A stretch of 58,041 nt of DNA. It comes from MGBC163016 sp964518575. GTDB taxonomy: Bacteria; Actinomycetota; Coriobacteriia; Coriobacteriales; Eggerthellaceae. The DNA lies in contig CAZFGW010000013.1 of NCBI GenBank assembly GCA_964518575.1, positions 1 to 58,041 of the forward strand. Direction: 5' to 3'. The translations under genes were made by a program, and so were the position numbers. Shown here one piece after another: positions 17,668 through 25,797 of the stretch (its first letter is position 1; each line of letters opens with the position of its first letter). The notes under the pieces are model-generated. The model was given only the letters and a program-made list of their open reading frames with translations, made no database searches and was not told where the DNA came from.

Positions 17668-17958
17668 TTACAAGAGGAAACGGTTAGGATTTCCCTGTCG
17701 CTTATACCCTGCCGGGCGGTCGGCGATATCGGGACCATAAGTAAGAAAGTGGACACAGAAACGACAGATCTCCTTTTTCGCCATCTCGTAATCCCGGTCG
17801 GGATTTAAAAGCACGTCGAGGTCTTCGCAGACAACATGGGTTGGACGCGAGCACGCGGCGAAATGACAATCGGCAGGACAAGGTTCGCCAGGAGTGTTGT
17901 GAGGACACCGCCCCTGCATCTCGTCGTCACATCCTCGCAGTTCCCAACAATGCGCCAT
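17668..17958 (-). CDS. Cys-rich protein resembling two-CW domain proteins
   Basis: The 96-residue protein opens MAHCWELRGCDDEMQGRCPH and has eleven cysteines, most in the first 45 residues and a further pair CRFC near residue 67. The N-terminal CWE...C...CP...C spacing recalls the two-CW domains found in anaerobe redox and sensory proteins, which may bind metal. AAAGGGA precedes the ATG at 17958. It lies between the NifU-type gene and the zinc-ribbon/lgt pair. Function unknown; a metal or Fe-S binding role is only a guess from cysteine content. Confidence 0.55.
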   Translation of the reverse strand: MAHCWELRGCDDEMQGRCPHNTPGEPCPADCHFAACSRPTHVVCEDLDVLLNPDRDYEMAKKEICRFCVHFLTYGPDIADRPAGYKRQGNPNRFLL

Positions 17959-17993
17959 GCCATTTCCCTTTCGCGATTTTTGTTCGTAAGATG

Positions 17994-18022
17994 AAAAGAC
18001 GACCGATGAACTCGGTCGTCTT
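17994..18022 (-). terminator. Intrinsic terminator after the NifU-type gene
   Basis: An 11-bp perfect stem, aagacgaccga (17996-18006) with tcggtcgtctt (18012-18022), is followed on the minus strand by CTTTTCAT. It lies 27 bases past the stop at 18049. Confidence 0.85.
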
Positions 18023-18048
18023 GGTCACTCATCCGTTATGGTTTCAGA

Positions 18049-18285
18049 TTAGAACTGATCCGCCGGCTGCACGCTGACAACGCCCTCGACGCGCTCTTTG
18101 AGGATGCGCTCGATACCGTTCGCCAACGTCATCTGCGACATCGGGCAACCCTTGCATGCGCCCTGCAGTTCAACGGTGACGATACCGTCATCGCTTACCT
18201 CGATGAGTTCGACGTCGCCGCCATCAGCCTGAAGGCTTGGTCGAATTGCGTTTAAGACCTCAGCAACCTTTTCTTTATCTACCAT
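18049..18285 (-). CDS. NifU-type Fe-S cluster scaffold domain protein
   Basis: The 78-residue protein is a stand-alone NifU C-terminal domain: LQADGGDVELIEV, then GACKGCPMSQMTLANGIE with the CxxC pair that holds a labile [4Fe-4S] cluster. Such Nfu proteins pass clusters to apo-enzymes. The ATG at 18285 was chosen because the domain starts there; the frame extends 36 codons upstream without homology. Likely clients in this window include the PorD/PorB subunits. Confidence 0.9.
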   Translation of the reverse strand: MVDKEKVAEVLNAIRPSLQADGGDVELIEVSDDGIVTVELQGACKGCPMSQMTLANGIERILKERVEGVVSVQPADQF

Positions 18286-18414
18286 GGTGTCTCCAATCGT
18301 CGTTATGATCGAACGAATGATACCACACTGTACACGCTTGACGGCACGCTCGGATTTCAGTGGTGAACCAGTCGTAATCAAAAAATGATACAAATACGGA
18401 AATGATTGGGTATC

Positions 18415-18561
18415 GATGTAGGGACAAGATTTATCTCGTCCGCAATGGTGCGTCGTTGGGGTTGTTGCGTTTGGGGGTCATCGTTGGCATAACGGGGTTG
18501 CCCGATGTTTCGTGATTGGGGTCGTTACGTTCGCGGGCGAGATGAATCTCGCCCCTACATC
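18415..18561. repeat. 147-bp MITE-like element with palindromic inverted ends
   Basis: The left end begins gatgtaggg and the right end finishes cccctacatc. The terminal 27 bases are inverted copies differing at four transitions, and each end contains its own small palindrome (cgagat-ga-atctcg at the right). The interior holds G/T-rich imperfect repeats and no ORF. Related palindromes occur at 36287-36302 and 36350-36365. No target duplication was evident. This element makes up most of the gene-free stretch 18286-18636; the rest shows nothing recognisable. Confidence 0.55.
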
Positions 18562-18636
18562 CACCAGAGCCACTTTTCCAATTAATAAAACATCTCAACC
18601 AGAATCGGTCACCGGGGTCACCAAAAACAAAACAGG

Positions 18637-20406
18637 TTATTCGACGGGCATCCAATCAAGCCCGATGATGGCGATCACCTTGGCATCCGATGAATAGAAA
18701 TCGCCGCCGTTAACCACTCTACCCGCTCCGATATCGGAAACGATCGCTTTAGCCGCATCAGCATAATCGGGCGAGGTGTACACGATCAGCGTTTCCGGAT
18801 AGATCGTATTGTCATCGGTATTGCCCACCTTCGTGATGGTGTACCCAAATCCCGCAAGCTTCTCCCCCAGTTTGGCTGCCGCACCCACGGTGGTGGTGCC
18901 ATTGCGCACCTCAACGCTCGTCCCCGCCCGATCGACCATCGCCGTTGTCTGCTCTTCGATCTGCGGATCCTCTCCTGCCTCGATCTGCTCAAGCATCTCT
19001 TTCCACATCTTCGACACGATCTCATAAACAACGCTGACGCCATCGGAGGACTGCTTCTCGTAATACGGGATAACGCACTCATACGTCACAATGTCCGAAG
19101 AAGGACGGAGCGCATCGCCCAGCGCAAGCAGATCGGATGCCGTCATATCCGTATATATGAACTTGCTCGCTTCGCTCACCGCATTCGCAAATCCGAGGCC
19201 TGTGGAATCGAGCGTCCCAAGCGCCAGATCAAGCGTGAAATCCATCCGATTCTTCGCGCAGGATGCGAATCCACCTTTCATGTTCGTTGCCCGTAAAAAG
19301 ACAACCGCTTCCTCTCCGGTAAGCGTTTGATCCCCCGCGAAAATGACCTTGGTGCCCGCCGTGGGATCGTCGACCTCTTCGTTGATCGTGACCTTAACTC
19401 CTCCAAGCGCATCGACCATCCCCGCTATTCCTGATGCATCGGTAGTGATGAAGTGCGCGATCTTCGCATCAAGAACCGTTGATGCCGCTTTGATCAATTC
19501 CGCATCCCCTCCGAGATCGTACGCCTCATCGATCGGATGATATGATCCATCACTCATCAAAACGAGGAGCCTCGCGGGAATGGTCACCAGCGTCAACTTC
19601 TTTTCTGCACTATCAACGCGGATAGCGATATAGCCCATGGCATCGGGCGATTGTTTCTGGAACTGCTTGCGCGTCAGATCCGCTGCGCAGAGGATGTAAT
19701 AGGGCTCAGACGCGTCAACCGCAGAAAGCGCTGTTGCGGCATTCGAAGGAGTAAGCCTCAAGTTATCGTCCGTCGACTTGAAATAGGTATACACTCCCAC
19801 TCCCAAAGCAACCACGCAGATGACCGCAAAAACGATAAGCGCGATAAGCGCCTCCTTCATGCGAGAGTGCTTGCGCTTCTCTTCCGCGAAGGTCTTCCCC
19901 TGCGTCCTGCGCATGTATTGGGCATTGCTCTCAAGACCGCCGTGCTGCGGTGTCACATTTTGAATGAACGCCTTGTTCTCCCGACGACTTCCCGCATGCG
20001 CGCGCACGCGTGCGTTCTTCGGCGTTGTCGCCGTCGTCTCATGCACACTCCGTGAGCTACCCCGCGAAGAGGATCCCTGTGCTACATGCGCGCCCCTTCG
20101 CGATGAATCGCTCGCTGAGTGTGAGCGTGGATGCCTCGTAGATGTACGCGTGTAAGAAGATGACCGTTCGCCTGAGGGTCTTTGCCGGGAAGCACCCTTC
20201 GACGCGTGGCGCTCGGCAGCTGAGCGGTGGGAAGACGACCCCGCGCTTGAGGAGCGGGAAGCGGAACGCCCGGTAGATGCATGGGGCGAGAAAGCGCTCC
20301 CGGATGCAGACCGCGGGTTCTCTGCACCCGCAGACGAACGACCCTCACGCCGTGGCGCAGATGATGCATGACGGCGAAGGCGGGGGTTGTTCGAAGGAAC
20401 GGTCAT
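18637..20406 (-). CDS. LytR-CpsA-Psr family protein with long basic N-terminal tail and divergent active site
   Basis: LCP proteins usually attach secondary polymers to peptidoglycan. This 589-residue protein has a Ser/Arg/His-rich cytoplasmic tail (1-185), one membrane segment (186-208), an LCP domain (about 235-400) and a C-terminal LytR_C domain (VEVRNGTTTVGAAAKLGEKL). Residues that bind pyrophosphate in active enzymes are changed: IPARL at 276-280 replaces the usual IPRD, and the later arginine-rich motif reads FASCAKNRMDF. It may be a weak or non-enzymatic LCP relative. It follows murA by 12 bases, which ties it to envelope work. Confidence 0.8.
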   Translation of the reverse strand: MTVPSNNPRLRRHASSAPRREGRSSAGAENPRSASGSAFSPHASTGRSASRSSSAGSSSHRSAAERHASKGASRQRPSGERSSSYTRTSTRHPRSHSASDSSRRGAHVAQGSSSRGSSRSVHETTATTPKNARVRAHAGSRRENKAFIQNVTPQHGGLESNAQYMRRTQGKTFAEEKRKHSRMKEALIALIVFAVICVVALGVGVYTYFKSTDDNLRLTPSNAATALSAVDASEPYYILCAADLTRKQFQKQSPDAMGYIAIRVDSAEKKLTLVTIPARLLVLMSDGSYHPIDEAYDLGGDAELIKAASTVLDAKIAHFITTDASGIAGMVDALGGVKVTINEEVDDPTAGTKVIFAGDQTLTGEEAVVFLRATNMKGGFASCAKNRMDFTLDLALGTLDSTGLGFANAVSEASKFIYTDMTASDLLALGDALRPSSDIVTYECVIPYYEKQSSDGVSVVYEIVSKMWKEMLEQIEAGEDPQIEEQTTAMVDRAGTSVEVRNGTTTVGAAAKLGEKLAGFGYTITKVGNTDDNTIYPETLIVYTSPDYADAAKAIVSDIGAGRVVNGGDFYSSDAKVIAIIGLDWMPVE

Positions 20407-20418
20407 ATCACTAACGAG

Positions 20419-21690
20419 CTAGTCTTCGACCGTTCTGGTTATATCCGCGCCGAGACTTGCGAGTTTGCCGACGTAATCCTCATAGCCGCGGTCGATATGC
20501 TCGATATCGTAGATGGTGGTATACCCTTCCGCTGCTATGCCCGAGAGCACGAGCGCCGCACCTGCGCGTAGGTCAGTCGAAGATACCGGGGCACCCTGCA
20601 GTCCCGGTACACCGCGCACGATTGCATGGTGATCCTCGATCGAAATATCGGCACCCATGCGTGAAAGCTCCGCAGCGAACATGAAGCGGTTCTCGAAAAC
20701 GTTCTCCGTGATCAGCGATACCCCTTCAGCAAGCGATGCAAGGAGCATGAACTGCGCTTGGAGATCGGTCGGGAAACCCGGATGCGGCAGCGTTTGGATA
20801 TCGACGGCACGCAGATTTCCCGTACGGCTGACCGTGATAGCGTCATCCGTGCATTCGACATCAGCGCCCATGGCTTTCAATTTCACGATGGCCATACGAA
20901 GATAATCGGGGTCGATCCCATGGACGGTAAGCGGACCTCCCGTGAGCGCTCCGCCCACAAGGAAGGTTCCCGCCTCGATACGGTCCCCGATAGTGGTATG
21001 ACGGCACGGACCAAGCTCGGAAAGCTCAACGCCCTCGATCGTGATATTCGAATTGCCCGCACCTGTTATGCGCGCTCCCATGGACGTAAGCATGTTGCAC
21101 AAATCCACGATCTCGGGTTCGCGCGCAGCATTCTCGATCACGGTGGTACCCTTCGCCACCACGGCAGCCATGAGCATGTTCTCCGTAGCGCCGACGCTGG
21201 GGAATTCGAGTGTGACATGCGCACCCGCAAGCCCATTTGGCGTGGACGCTTTCAGGGTGCCGTGGTCGATCTCGAACACAACACCGAGCGCCTCAAGACC
21301 CACCAGATGCATATCGATCTTGCGCGCGCCGATCTGACAACCGCCCGGCATGGCGACATGCGCCTGCCCAAACCTGCCAATCAGCGGACCGAGCACCGAG
21401 ATGCTTGCGCGCATCTTCGAGACGAGCTCATAGGGAGTGGAGAACTTGTCGACATTCGCCGTATCAATGGACAGCATATGCCCGTCGCGCTCAATGGTTG
21501 CCCCGAGCCTGCGGAGCACTTCGGACATGAGTGCAATATCGGAAATGTCAGGAACGTTCTCGATCACCGATGATCCCTGACCCAGCAGCGATGCTGCCAT
21601 CAATTTCAACGCAGAGTTCTTCGCACCGGAAACCTGCACATCACCCGCAAGCGTGCGATTTCCCCTGACTGTAATCACTTCTTGGGACAT
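20419..21690 (-). CDS. murA: UDP-N-acetylglucosamine 1-carboxyvinyltransferase MurA
   Basis: MurA starts peptidoglycan precursor synthesis by adding enolpyruvate to UDP-GlcNAc. The 423-residue protein has the N-terminal SGAKNSALKLM motif, the active-site loop MPGGCQIGARKID with the cysteine targeted by fosfomycin, and the late signatures LRAGAALVLSG and HIDRGYED. Start ATG at 21690 behind AAGGGGG. Having Cys rather than Asp in the loop predicts fosfomycin sensitivity of this enzyme. Confidence 0.97.
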   Translation of the reverse strand: MSQEVITVRGNRTLAGDVQVSGAKNSALKLMAASLLGQGSSVIENVPDISDIALMSEVLRRLGATIERDGHMLSIDTANVDKFSTPYELVSKMRASISVLGPLIGRFGQAHVAMPGGCQIGARKIDMHLVGLEALGVVFEIDHGTLKASTPNGLAGAHVTLEFPSVGATENMLMAAVVAKGTTVIENAAREPEIVDLCNMLTSMGARITGAGNSNITIEGVELSELGPCRHTTIGDRIEAGTFLVGGALTGGPLTVHGIDPDYLRMAIVKLKAMGADVECTDDAITVSRTGNLRAVDIQTLPHPGFPTDLQAQFMLLASLAEGVSLITENVFENRFMFAAELSRMGADISIEDHHAIVRGVPGLQGAPVSSTDLRAGAALVLSGIAAEGYTTIYDIEHIDRGYEDYVGKLASLGADITRTVED

Positions 21691-21726
21691 ATTCCCCCTT
21701 GGGAAGCATGTAATGACGATGGACTG

Positions 21727-21732
21727 ATTATA
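21727..21732 (-). promoter_or_regulatory. -10 box (TATAAT) of murA
   Basis: TATAAT on the minus strand overlaps the T-run of the upstream rpsB-tsf terminator. The best -35 at 17 bp is ATGCAA, only half matching consensus. The predicted leader is about 30 bases and ends with the AAGGGGG ribosome site. Confidence 0.5.
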
Positions 21733-21761
21733 AAACGAGGCCACGCATATTGCATGGCCTC
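21732..21761 (-). terminator. Intrinsic terminator after tsf
   Basis: The stem gaggcca...tggcctc (21737-21761, extendable to 11 bp with one mismatch) is followed by GTTTTA on the minus strand. It lies 26 bases after the tsf stop and ends the rpsB-tsf transcript. Confidence 0.75.
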
Positions 21762-21786
21762 ATCCCTCATTAAACAGTGTCGATGA

Positions 21787-22644
21787 CTATTCACCGAGCA
21801 TGAATCTGATGAATCCGGAAATGGTGATCTTGCCACCCATCTCGGAAGCGCACTTCTCGACATACTGACCAACGGTCATGTCGGAGTCCTTCACGAACTC
21901 CTGCTCGGAAAGGCAGTTCTCCTTGTAGAACTTCTCCATGCGTCCCATTGCGATCTTCTCTTGGATGTTCTCGGGCTTGCCTGACTCAGCCGCCTGTGCC
22001 TTGTAAATCTCAAGCTCATGGGCAGCAACGTCTGCCGGCACGGATTCACGCGTAGCGGACACGGGGTTCACCGCAGCAACCTGCATCGCAACATCGCGAC
22101 CACATTTCTGGAATGCTTCAGAGGTGGGATCGATTCCCTCGACGTCGAAGTTGACGAGCACACCGATCTTGCCGCCACCATGGATGTAGGAAGACACCGC
22201 CGGCGCCTCAACCTCGGCAACCCTGCTGATCTGGCAGTTCTCGCCCATCACATGGATGCAGTCGGTGAGGATTGCCTCGACTGTCTCACCCTCATACGTT
22301 GCAGACATGAGCGCCTCAACATCAACAGGCATGCTCTCAAGAGCAGCGTTGGCAATGCGGGTAGCATACGCCTTGAACTTCTCATTGATGCCCACGAAGT
22401 CAGTCTCACAGTTGACCTCGACCACAGCGCCGCGGGTGCATGCATCATTGACCAGAGCCATGACCGTGCCCTCATTGGTCGCACGACCAGCCTTTTTCGC
22501 TACAGCGGCAAGACCGCGGGTGCGCAGGACGTCAACTGCCTTGTCCATGTCCCCTTCAGCCTCGGTCAGAGCCTTCTTGCACTCCATCATTCCTGCGCCT
22601 GTCATCTCGCGCAGCTCTTTTACCATAGATGCAGTAATCGCCAT
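21787..22644 (-). CDS. tsf: Elongation factor Ts
   Basis: EF-Ts exchanges GDP for GTP on EF-Tu. The 285-residue protein starts with the UBA-like MVKELREMTGAGMMECKKAL, continues with the TDFV contact motif (NCETDFVGINEKF) and ends with the dimerisation/C-terminal module. It is immediately downstream of rpsB, the conserved pair. Length and motifs are ordinary. Confidence 0.97.
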   Translation of the reverse strand: MAITASMVKELREMTGAGMMECKKALTEAEGDMDKAVDVLRTRGLAAVAKKAGRATNEGTVMALVNDACTRGAVVEVNCETDFVGINEKFKAYATRIANAALESMPVDVEALMSATYEGETVEAILTDCIHVMGENCQISRVAEVEAPAVSSYIHGGGKIGVLVNFDVEGIDPTSEAFQKCGRDVAMQVAAVNPVSATRESVPADVAAHELEIYKAQAAESGKPENIQEKIAMGRMEKFYKENCLSEQEFVKDSDMTVGQYVEKCASEMGGKITISGFIRFMLGE

Positions 22645-22707
22645 GATATGACCTCCATCATTTATACGTTGGCGTTCGTTTCTTTCAGTCTTGCAAAGTG
22701 CGGGACC

Positions 22708-23565
22708 CTACGCCTGATCCGCCTCAGCAACTGCCTCAGCGACCTCAGCAGCCACCTCAGCCTTTTCCTCGGGTGCGTCCACTGCTTCAGCCGCAGGGGT
22801 CACCACGTCGCCCTCTTGCACCTCAGGTGCAGGGGCATCCGTTGCCGGAGCTGCCATCTCATCAGCGCTGATCGCAGCGCCCGTACCCGCGATAACCGCG
22901 TCAGCGATGAAGTTGCTAAGCAGGCTCACCGAGCGAATGGCATCATCGTTGGCGGGAATGCCGTAATCGACATCATCGGGGTCGCAGTTGGTATCGAGCG
23001 TGCCCACGATGGGGATGTTCAGACGACGTGCCTCATGCACTGCAATTTCCTCGCGACAGGTATCGATGATAAAGACCGCATCGGGTACCTTCTTCATGTT
23101 GCGAATACCATTGAGGTTCGCCTGCAGTTTTGCGAGCTCCTTGTGCTTTAAGATCTGCTCCTTTTTCGGGAGGAGTGCCATGCGTCCATCGGCTTCCTGA
23201 GCTTCGAGCTCTTCCATATAGACGACGCGCTGGCGGATCGTCACGAAGTTGGTCAGCATACCGCCGAGCCAACGGGAATTGACATAGGGCATGCCACAGC
23301 GGTTTGCAGCCTCAGCGATGGCTTCCTGCGCCTGCTTCTTCGTGCCGACGAACAGGACCGTTCCGCCTTTGCGAGTCAAATTCGCGATAAACGAATATGC
23401 GCGATCCATATCAACGAGGGTCTGCTTGAGATCAATGATGTAGATATCTCCGCGGCTGCCGAAGATATACGGCTTCATCTTGGGGTTCCAGCGACGGGTC
23501 TGATGACCGAAATGTGCTCCTGCGTCGAGAAGCGATTGGATGCTTACCTTGGTTGGGGTTGCCAT
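22708..23565 (-). CDS. rpsB: 30S ribosomal protein S2 with acidic C-terminal tail
   Basis: The S2 core runs from MATPTKVSIQSLLDAGAHFGHQTRRWNPKM through NSRWLGGMLTNF to PIVGTLDTNCDPD and IPANDDAIRS. The last 50 or so residues are A/E/V/P-rich and acidic, an addition to the usual 230-240 residue protein. The ATG at 23565 follows GGAGATGAAGGT; the frame extends 49 codons upstream over the promoter and leader and is not used. Confidence 0.96.
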   Translation of the reverse strand: MATPTKVSIQSLLDAGAHFGHQTRRWNPKMKPYIFGSRGDIYIIDLKQTLVDMDRAYSFIANLTRKGGTVLFVGTKKQAQEAIAEAANRCGMPYVNSRWLGGMLTNFVTIRQRVVYMEELEAQEADGRMALLPKKEQILKHKELAKLQANLNGIRNMKKVPDAVFIIDTCREEIAVHEARRLNIPIVGTLDTNCDPDDVDYGIPANDDAIRSVSLLSNFIADAVIAGTGAAISADEMAAPATDAPAPEVQEGDVVTPAAEAVDAPEEKAEVAAEVAEAVAEADQA

Positions 23566-23684
23566 ACCTTCATCTCCATTCGTTAATCCTCTGCCCTTGG
23601 TCATCCCTGTCTTTCGCAGCCTTTTTCCGGTGGCCACTAGCAAAAGCAGGTCGCAATGGCATGTGTAATAGTAGAAACCTGACA

Positions 23685-23712
23685 AGTCTACCACGAAGCG
23701 ACGCAAAAGCAA
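23685..23712 (-). promoter_or_regulatory. Promoter of rpsB-tsf
   Basis: The minus strand has TTGCTT (23707-23712), a 16-bp spacer, and TAGACT (23685-23690). The predicted start near 23678 leaves a leader of about 110 bases before rpsB, long enough for a ribosomal-protein leader structure, though no conserved fold could be assigned by eye. Confidence 0.6.
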
Positions 23713-23751
23713 GAAAAATCATCGCGAAGACGCGCGGGACGTACGTGCAGA

Positions 23752-25797
23752 CTATTTCTTGTACTGGCTTTCGTGCTTACGGAAGAAGTCGAACCGCGGC
23801 GGGAGCTCATGCACCTTGTGAACGCCCTCGTCGATCTCGGTGGCGTGGCAAAGCTCCTCGTTGCTCTCGAAATCATAGTTCCAGCTGAAGAATTCATCGA
23901 CGCTGAAATCCATATAGTCGCAGATCACTTCGCAACCACGCGGAACGATCGGATGCATCAAAAGAGTGCAGATCCTCAAGAGATAGAACGAATCGAGCAG
24001 CACCTGCCGTTGGATGACATGCGCCCGATCGAGATCGGTCTCGCCAAGATCGTAGACCCGCTTGATCTCATCAGCCCAGTATTTATTGGCATAGCGAATG
24101 CATGCATCGGCAACCTGCAGCACCGAGTGAAGTTCCGCTTTGTGCATCAGCTGCTCATAGTCGTGCAAGGCGGTATGTGCATATTCAACAACCGCATCGG
24201 TGACCTTGCCGATAGGCATGTTGCAATCGAACGCTTTCGCCGCCTCATAGAAACAACTGCGTGCGAGACGGTTGAATACATTGGTCAACAGCGTTCCCTC
24301 TTTGCAAGCAGGATCGGCGATCTTGGGATCGTTTTTCTGCTCGTCGGTCAGCTTGGGGTCGAACGGCTTGGGGTTGAATCCGACGGATTTCTGATCGAGC
24401 CCCAGTGCGATAAAGTGTGCGCGGAGCTGCTCCGCCGTATAGTGCTCAAGCAGCTGCTCGGCGCTTGGCGGCTTCACAGCACCCGATGAGGACGCTTTGG
24501 TCTTGCCGAACAGAAGATGATGGTTCGCGATCAGCGTCGTCTGCTTGAGCGGAAGCGCCTCTGCTCCCCCGAAGATACCACGCTTGCCGAGCGCCTCCCA
24601 GAGCGCTGGCTGCGCAACACCGTAGAAATAGAGATTATCCTGACCGATGAACTGGTATACCGTCGCCTCATCACTGCACCAGAAATCGCGCCACGTATTG
24701 CGCGGCAATCCCAGCGAGTCGTTATACGCAATGGTGAACGAAATGGGCGCCCAGAGCGACTCCGGCCAGCACCAGATCGTGAGGTTGTCAATACCTTCGA
24801 GCTCGGGTGCCGCAACACCCCACTCGATGCTGCCCGTAATCCTGAATGGCACGAGCGTTTTAGAGGTCCTGAACCTGATACCCGCCTTCTCGAGGAGCGC
24901 CTTTGCCTTATCGCGATCCTCAATCGTGCTGAATTCGATTTCGAAACTCGCCTTGCCCTTTTCGGCTTCACGATAGGTATGTGCGGGAAGCTCAGCTTGC
25001 AACGCTTCATAGACGCCATAGCATTCGTTTTTCACGAAGATGACCGGGGGTGCCAAAAATTCGCTTACCGTCGTCGGAACGATGGAGCGGACCTCTTCAT
25101 CCTGCTTGAGTTCGCGGACACGCTCTTTCAAAAACGTCGCGAACATCGGAAGATCGAAATACCAGTTCTTCACCGGCTTCATGATGGGCACCGTGCCCGT
25201 TACTGAGGAGACCGGTGCAATCAGATCGACTGGTGCATATTGATGCCCCATGTCGCATTCATCTGCATACCCATGCTCGGATTTACATCCCTGAACGGGA
25301 CAACGTCCCTGAACCTGACGTCCGTTCAAAAACATGTTCGCCTGTTCATCGAAGAATTGCATCGTCTCTTCTAGGTGGAGATATCCCTGATCGTAGAGCC
25401 CGCGTACGAAAGCATCCGAAACGATCTGGTGCACCTCACCAGCGTGACCGATTCCCGAACCTTCGAAGATGTCCAAACTCACGTCGAATGACTCAAGCGC
25501 GCGCACCTGTGCTTCGTGGTTCGCCATGACATAATCGGAGATAGTGCCTTCAAAGCCGTCATTCTCGACCGCTTTGCGGTAACCCTCGTCAATGGGAGAC
25601 CCGAAGCAGTCCGTACCGCTGACGAACCGGACATTCTCCTTGCCGATGCGATCACGCAAGAAGCGGGCGAACACGTCGGCGGGAATGAACACGCCCCCGA
25701 TATGTCCGAAATGGAGCGCCTTGTTGCCATAGGGCATACCCGCCGTGACAACGGCGCGTTTGGGCCATATCACCTTTGCGTCAAGTCTATGCGTCAT
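23752..25797 (-). CDS. metG: Methionyl-tRNA synthetase-like class I synthetase with eroded KMSKS loop
   Basis: The 681-residue protein has the MetRS-style opening VVTAGMPYGNKALHFGHIGG with the HIGH motif at 29-32, a Cys-containing knuckle insert (CPVQGCKSEHGYADEC), the WCWPESLWAPI region and an anticodon-binding helical domain. Where MetRS has KMSKS, this protein reads FGKTKASSSG (K432). There is no C-terminal tRNA-binding EMAP domain. The ATG overlaps sppA by 11 bases. It may be the sole MetRS of this lineage or a paralogue; that cannot be told from one window. Confidence 0.8.
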   Translation of the reverse strand: MTHRLDAKVIWPKRAVVTAGMPYGNKALHFGHIGGVFIPADVFARFLRDRIGKENVRFVSGTDCFGSPIDEGYRKAVENDGFEGTISDYVMANHEAQVRALESFDVSLDIFEGSGIGHAGEVHQIVSDAFVRGLYDQGYLHLEETMQFFDEQANMFLNGRQVQGRCPVQGCKSEHGYADECDMGHQYAPVDLIAPVSSVTGTVPIMKPVKNWYFDLPMFATFLKERVRELKQDEEVRSIVPTTVSEFLAPPVIFVKNECYGVYEALQAELPAHTYREAEKGKASFEIEFSTIEDRDKAKALLEKAGIRFRTSKTLVPFRITGSIEWGVAAPELEGIDNLTIWCWPESLWAPISFTIAYNDSLGLPRNTWRDFWCSDEATVYQFIGQDNLYFYGVAQPALWEALGKRGIFGGAEALPLKQTTLIANHHLLFGKTKASSSGAVKPPSAEQLLEHYTAEQLRAHFIALGLDQKSVGFNPKPFDPKLTDEQKNDPKIADPACKEGTLLTNVFNRLARSCFYEAAKAFDCNMPIGKVTDAVVEYAHTALHDYEQLMHKAELHSVLQVADACIRYANKYWADEIKRVYDLGETDLDRAHVIQRQVLLDSFYLLRICTLLMHPIVPRGCEVICDYMDFSVDEFFSWNYDFESNEELCHATEIDEGVHKVHELPPRFDFFRKHESQYKK

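Noticed and set aside
20758..21573. 271-codon plus-strand ORF opposite murA
   Set aside because: Antisense shadow of a conserved enzyme; no start signal or domain.
22018..23151. 377-codon plus-strand ORF opposite tsf and rpsB
   Set aside because: It mirrors two clear ribosomal genes, has Cys/His-rich composition of an antisense frame and no ribosome site or family motif.
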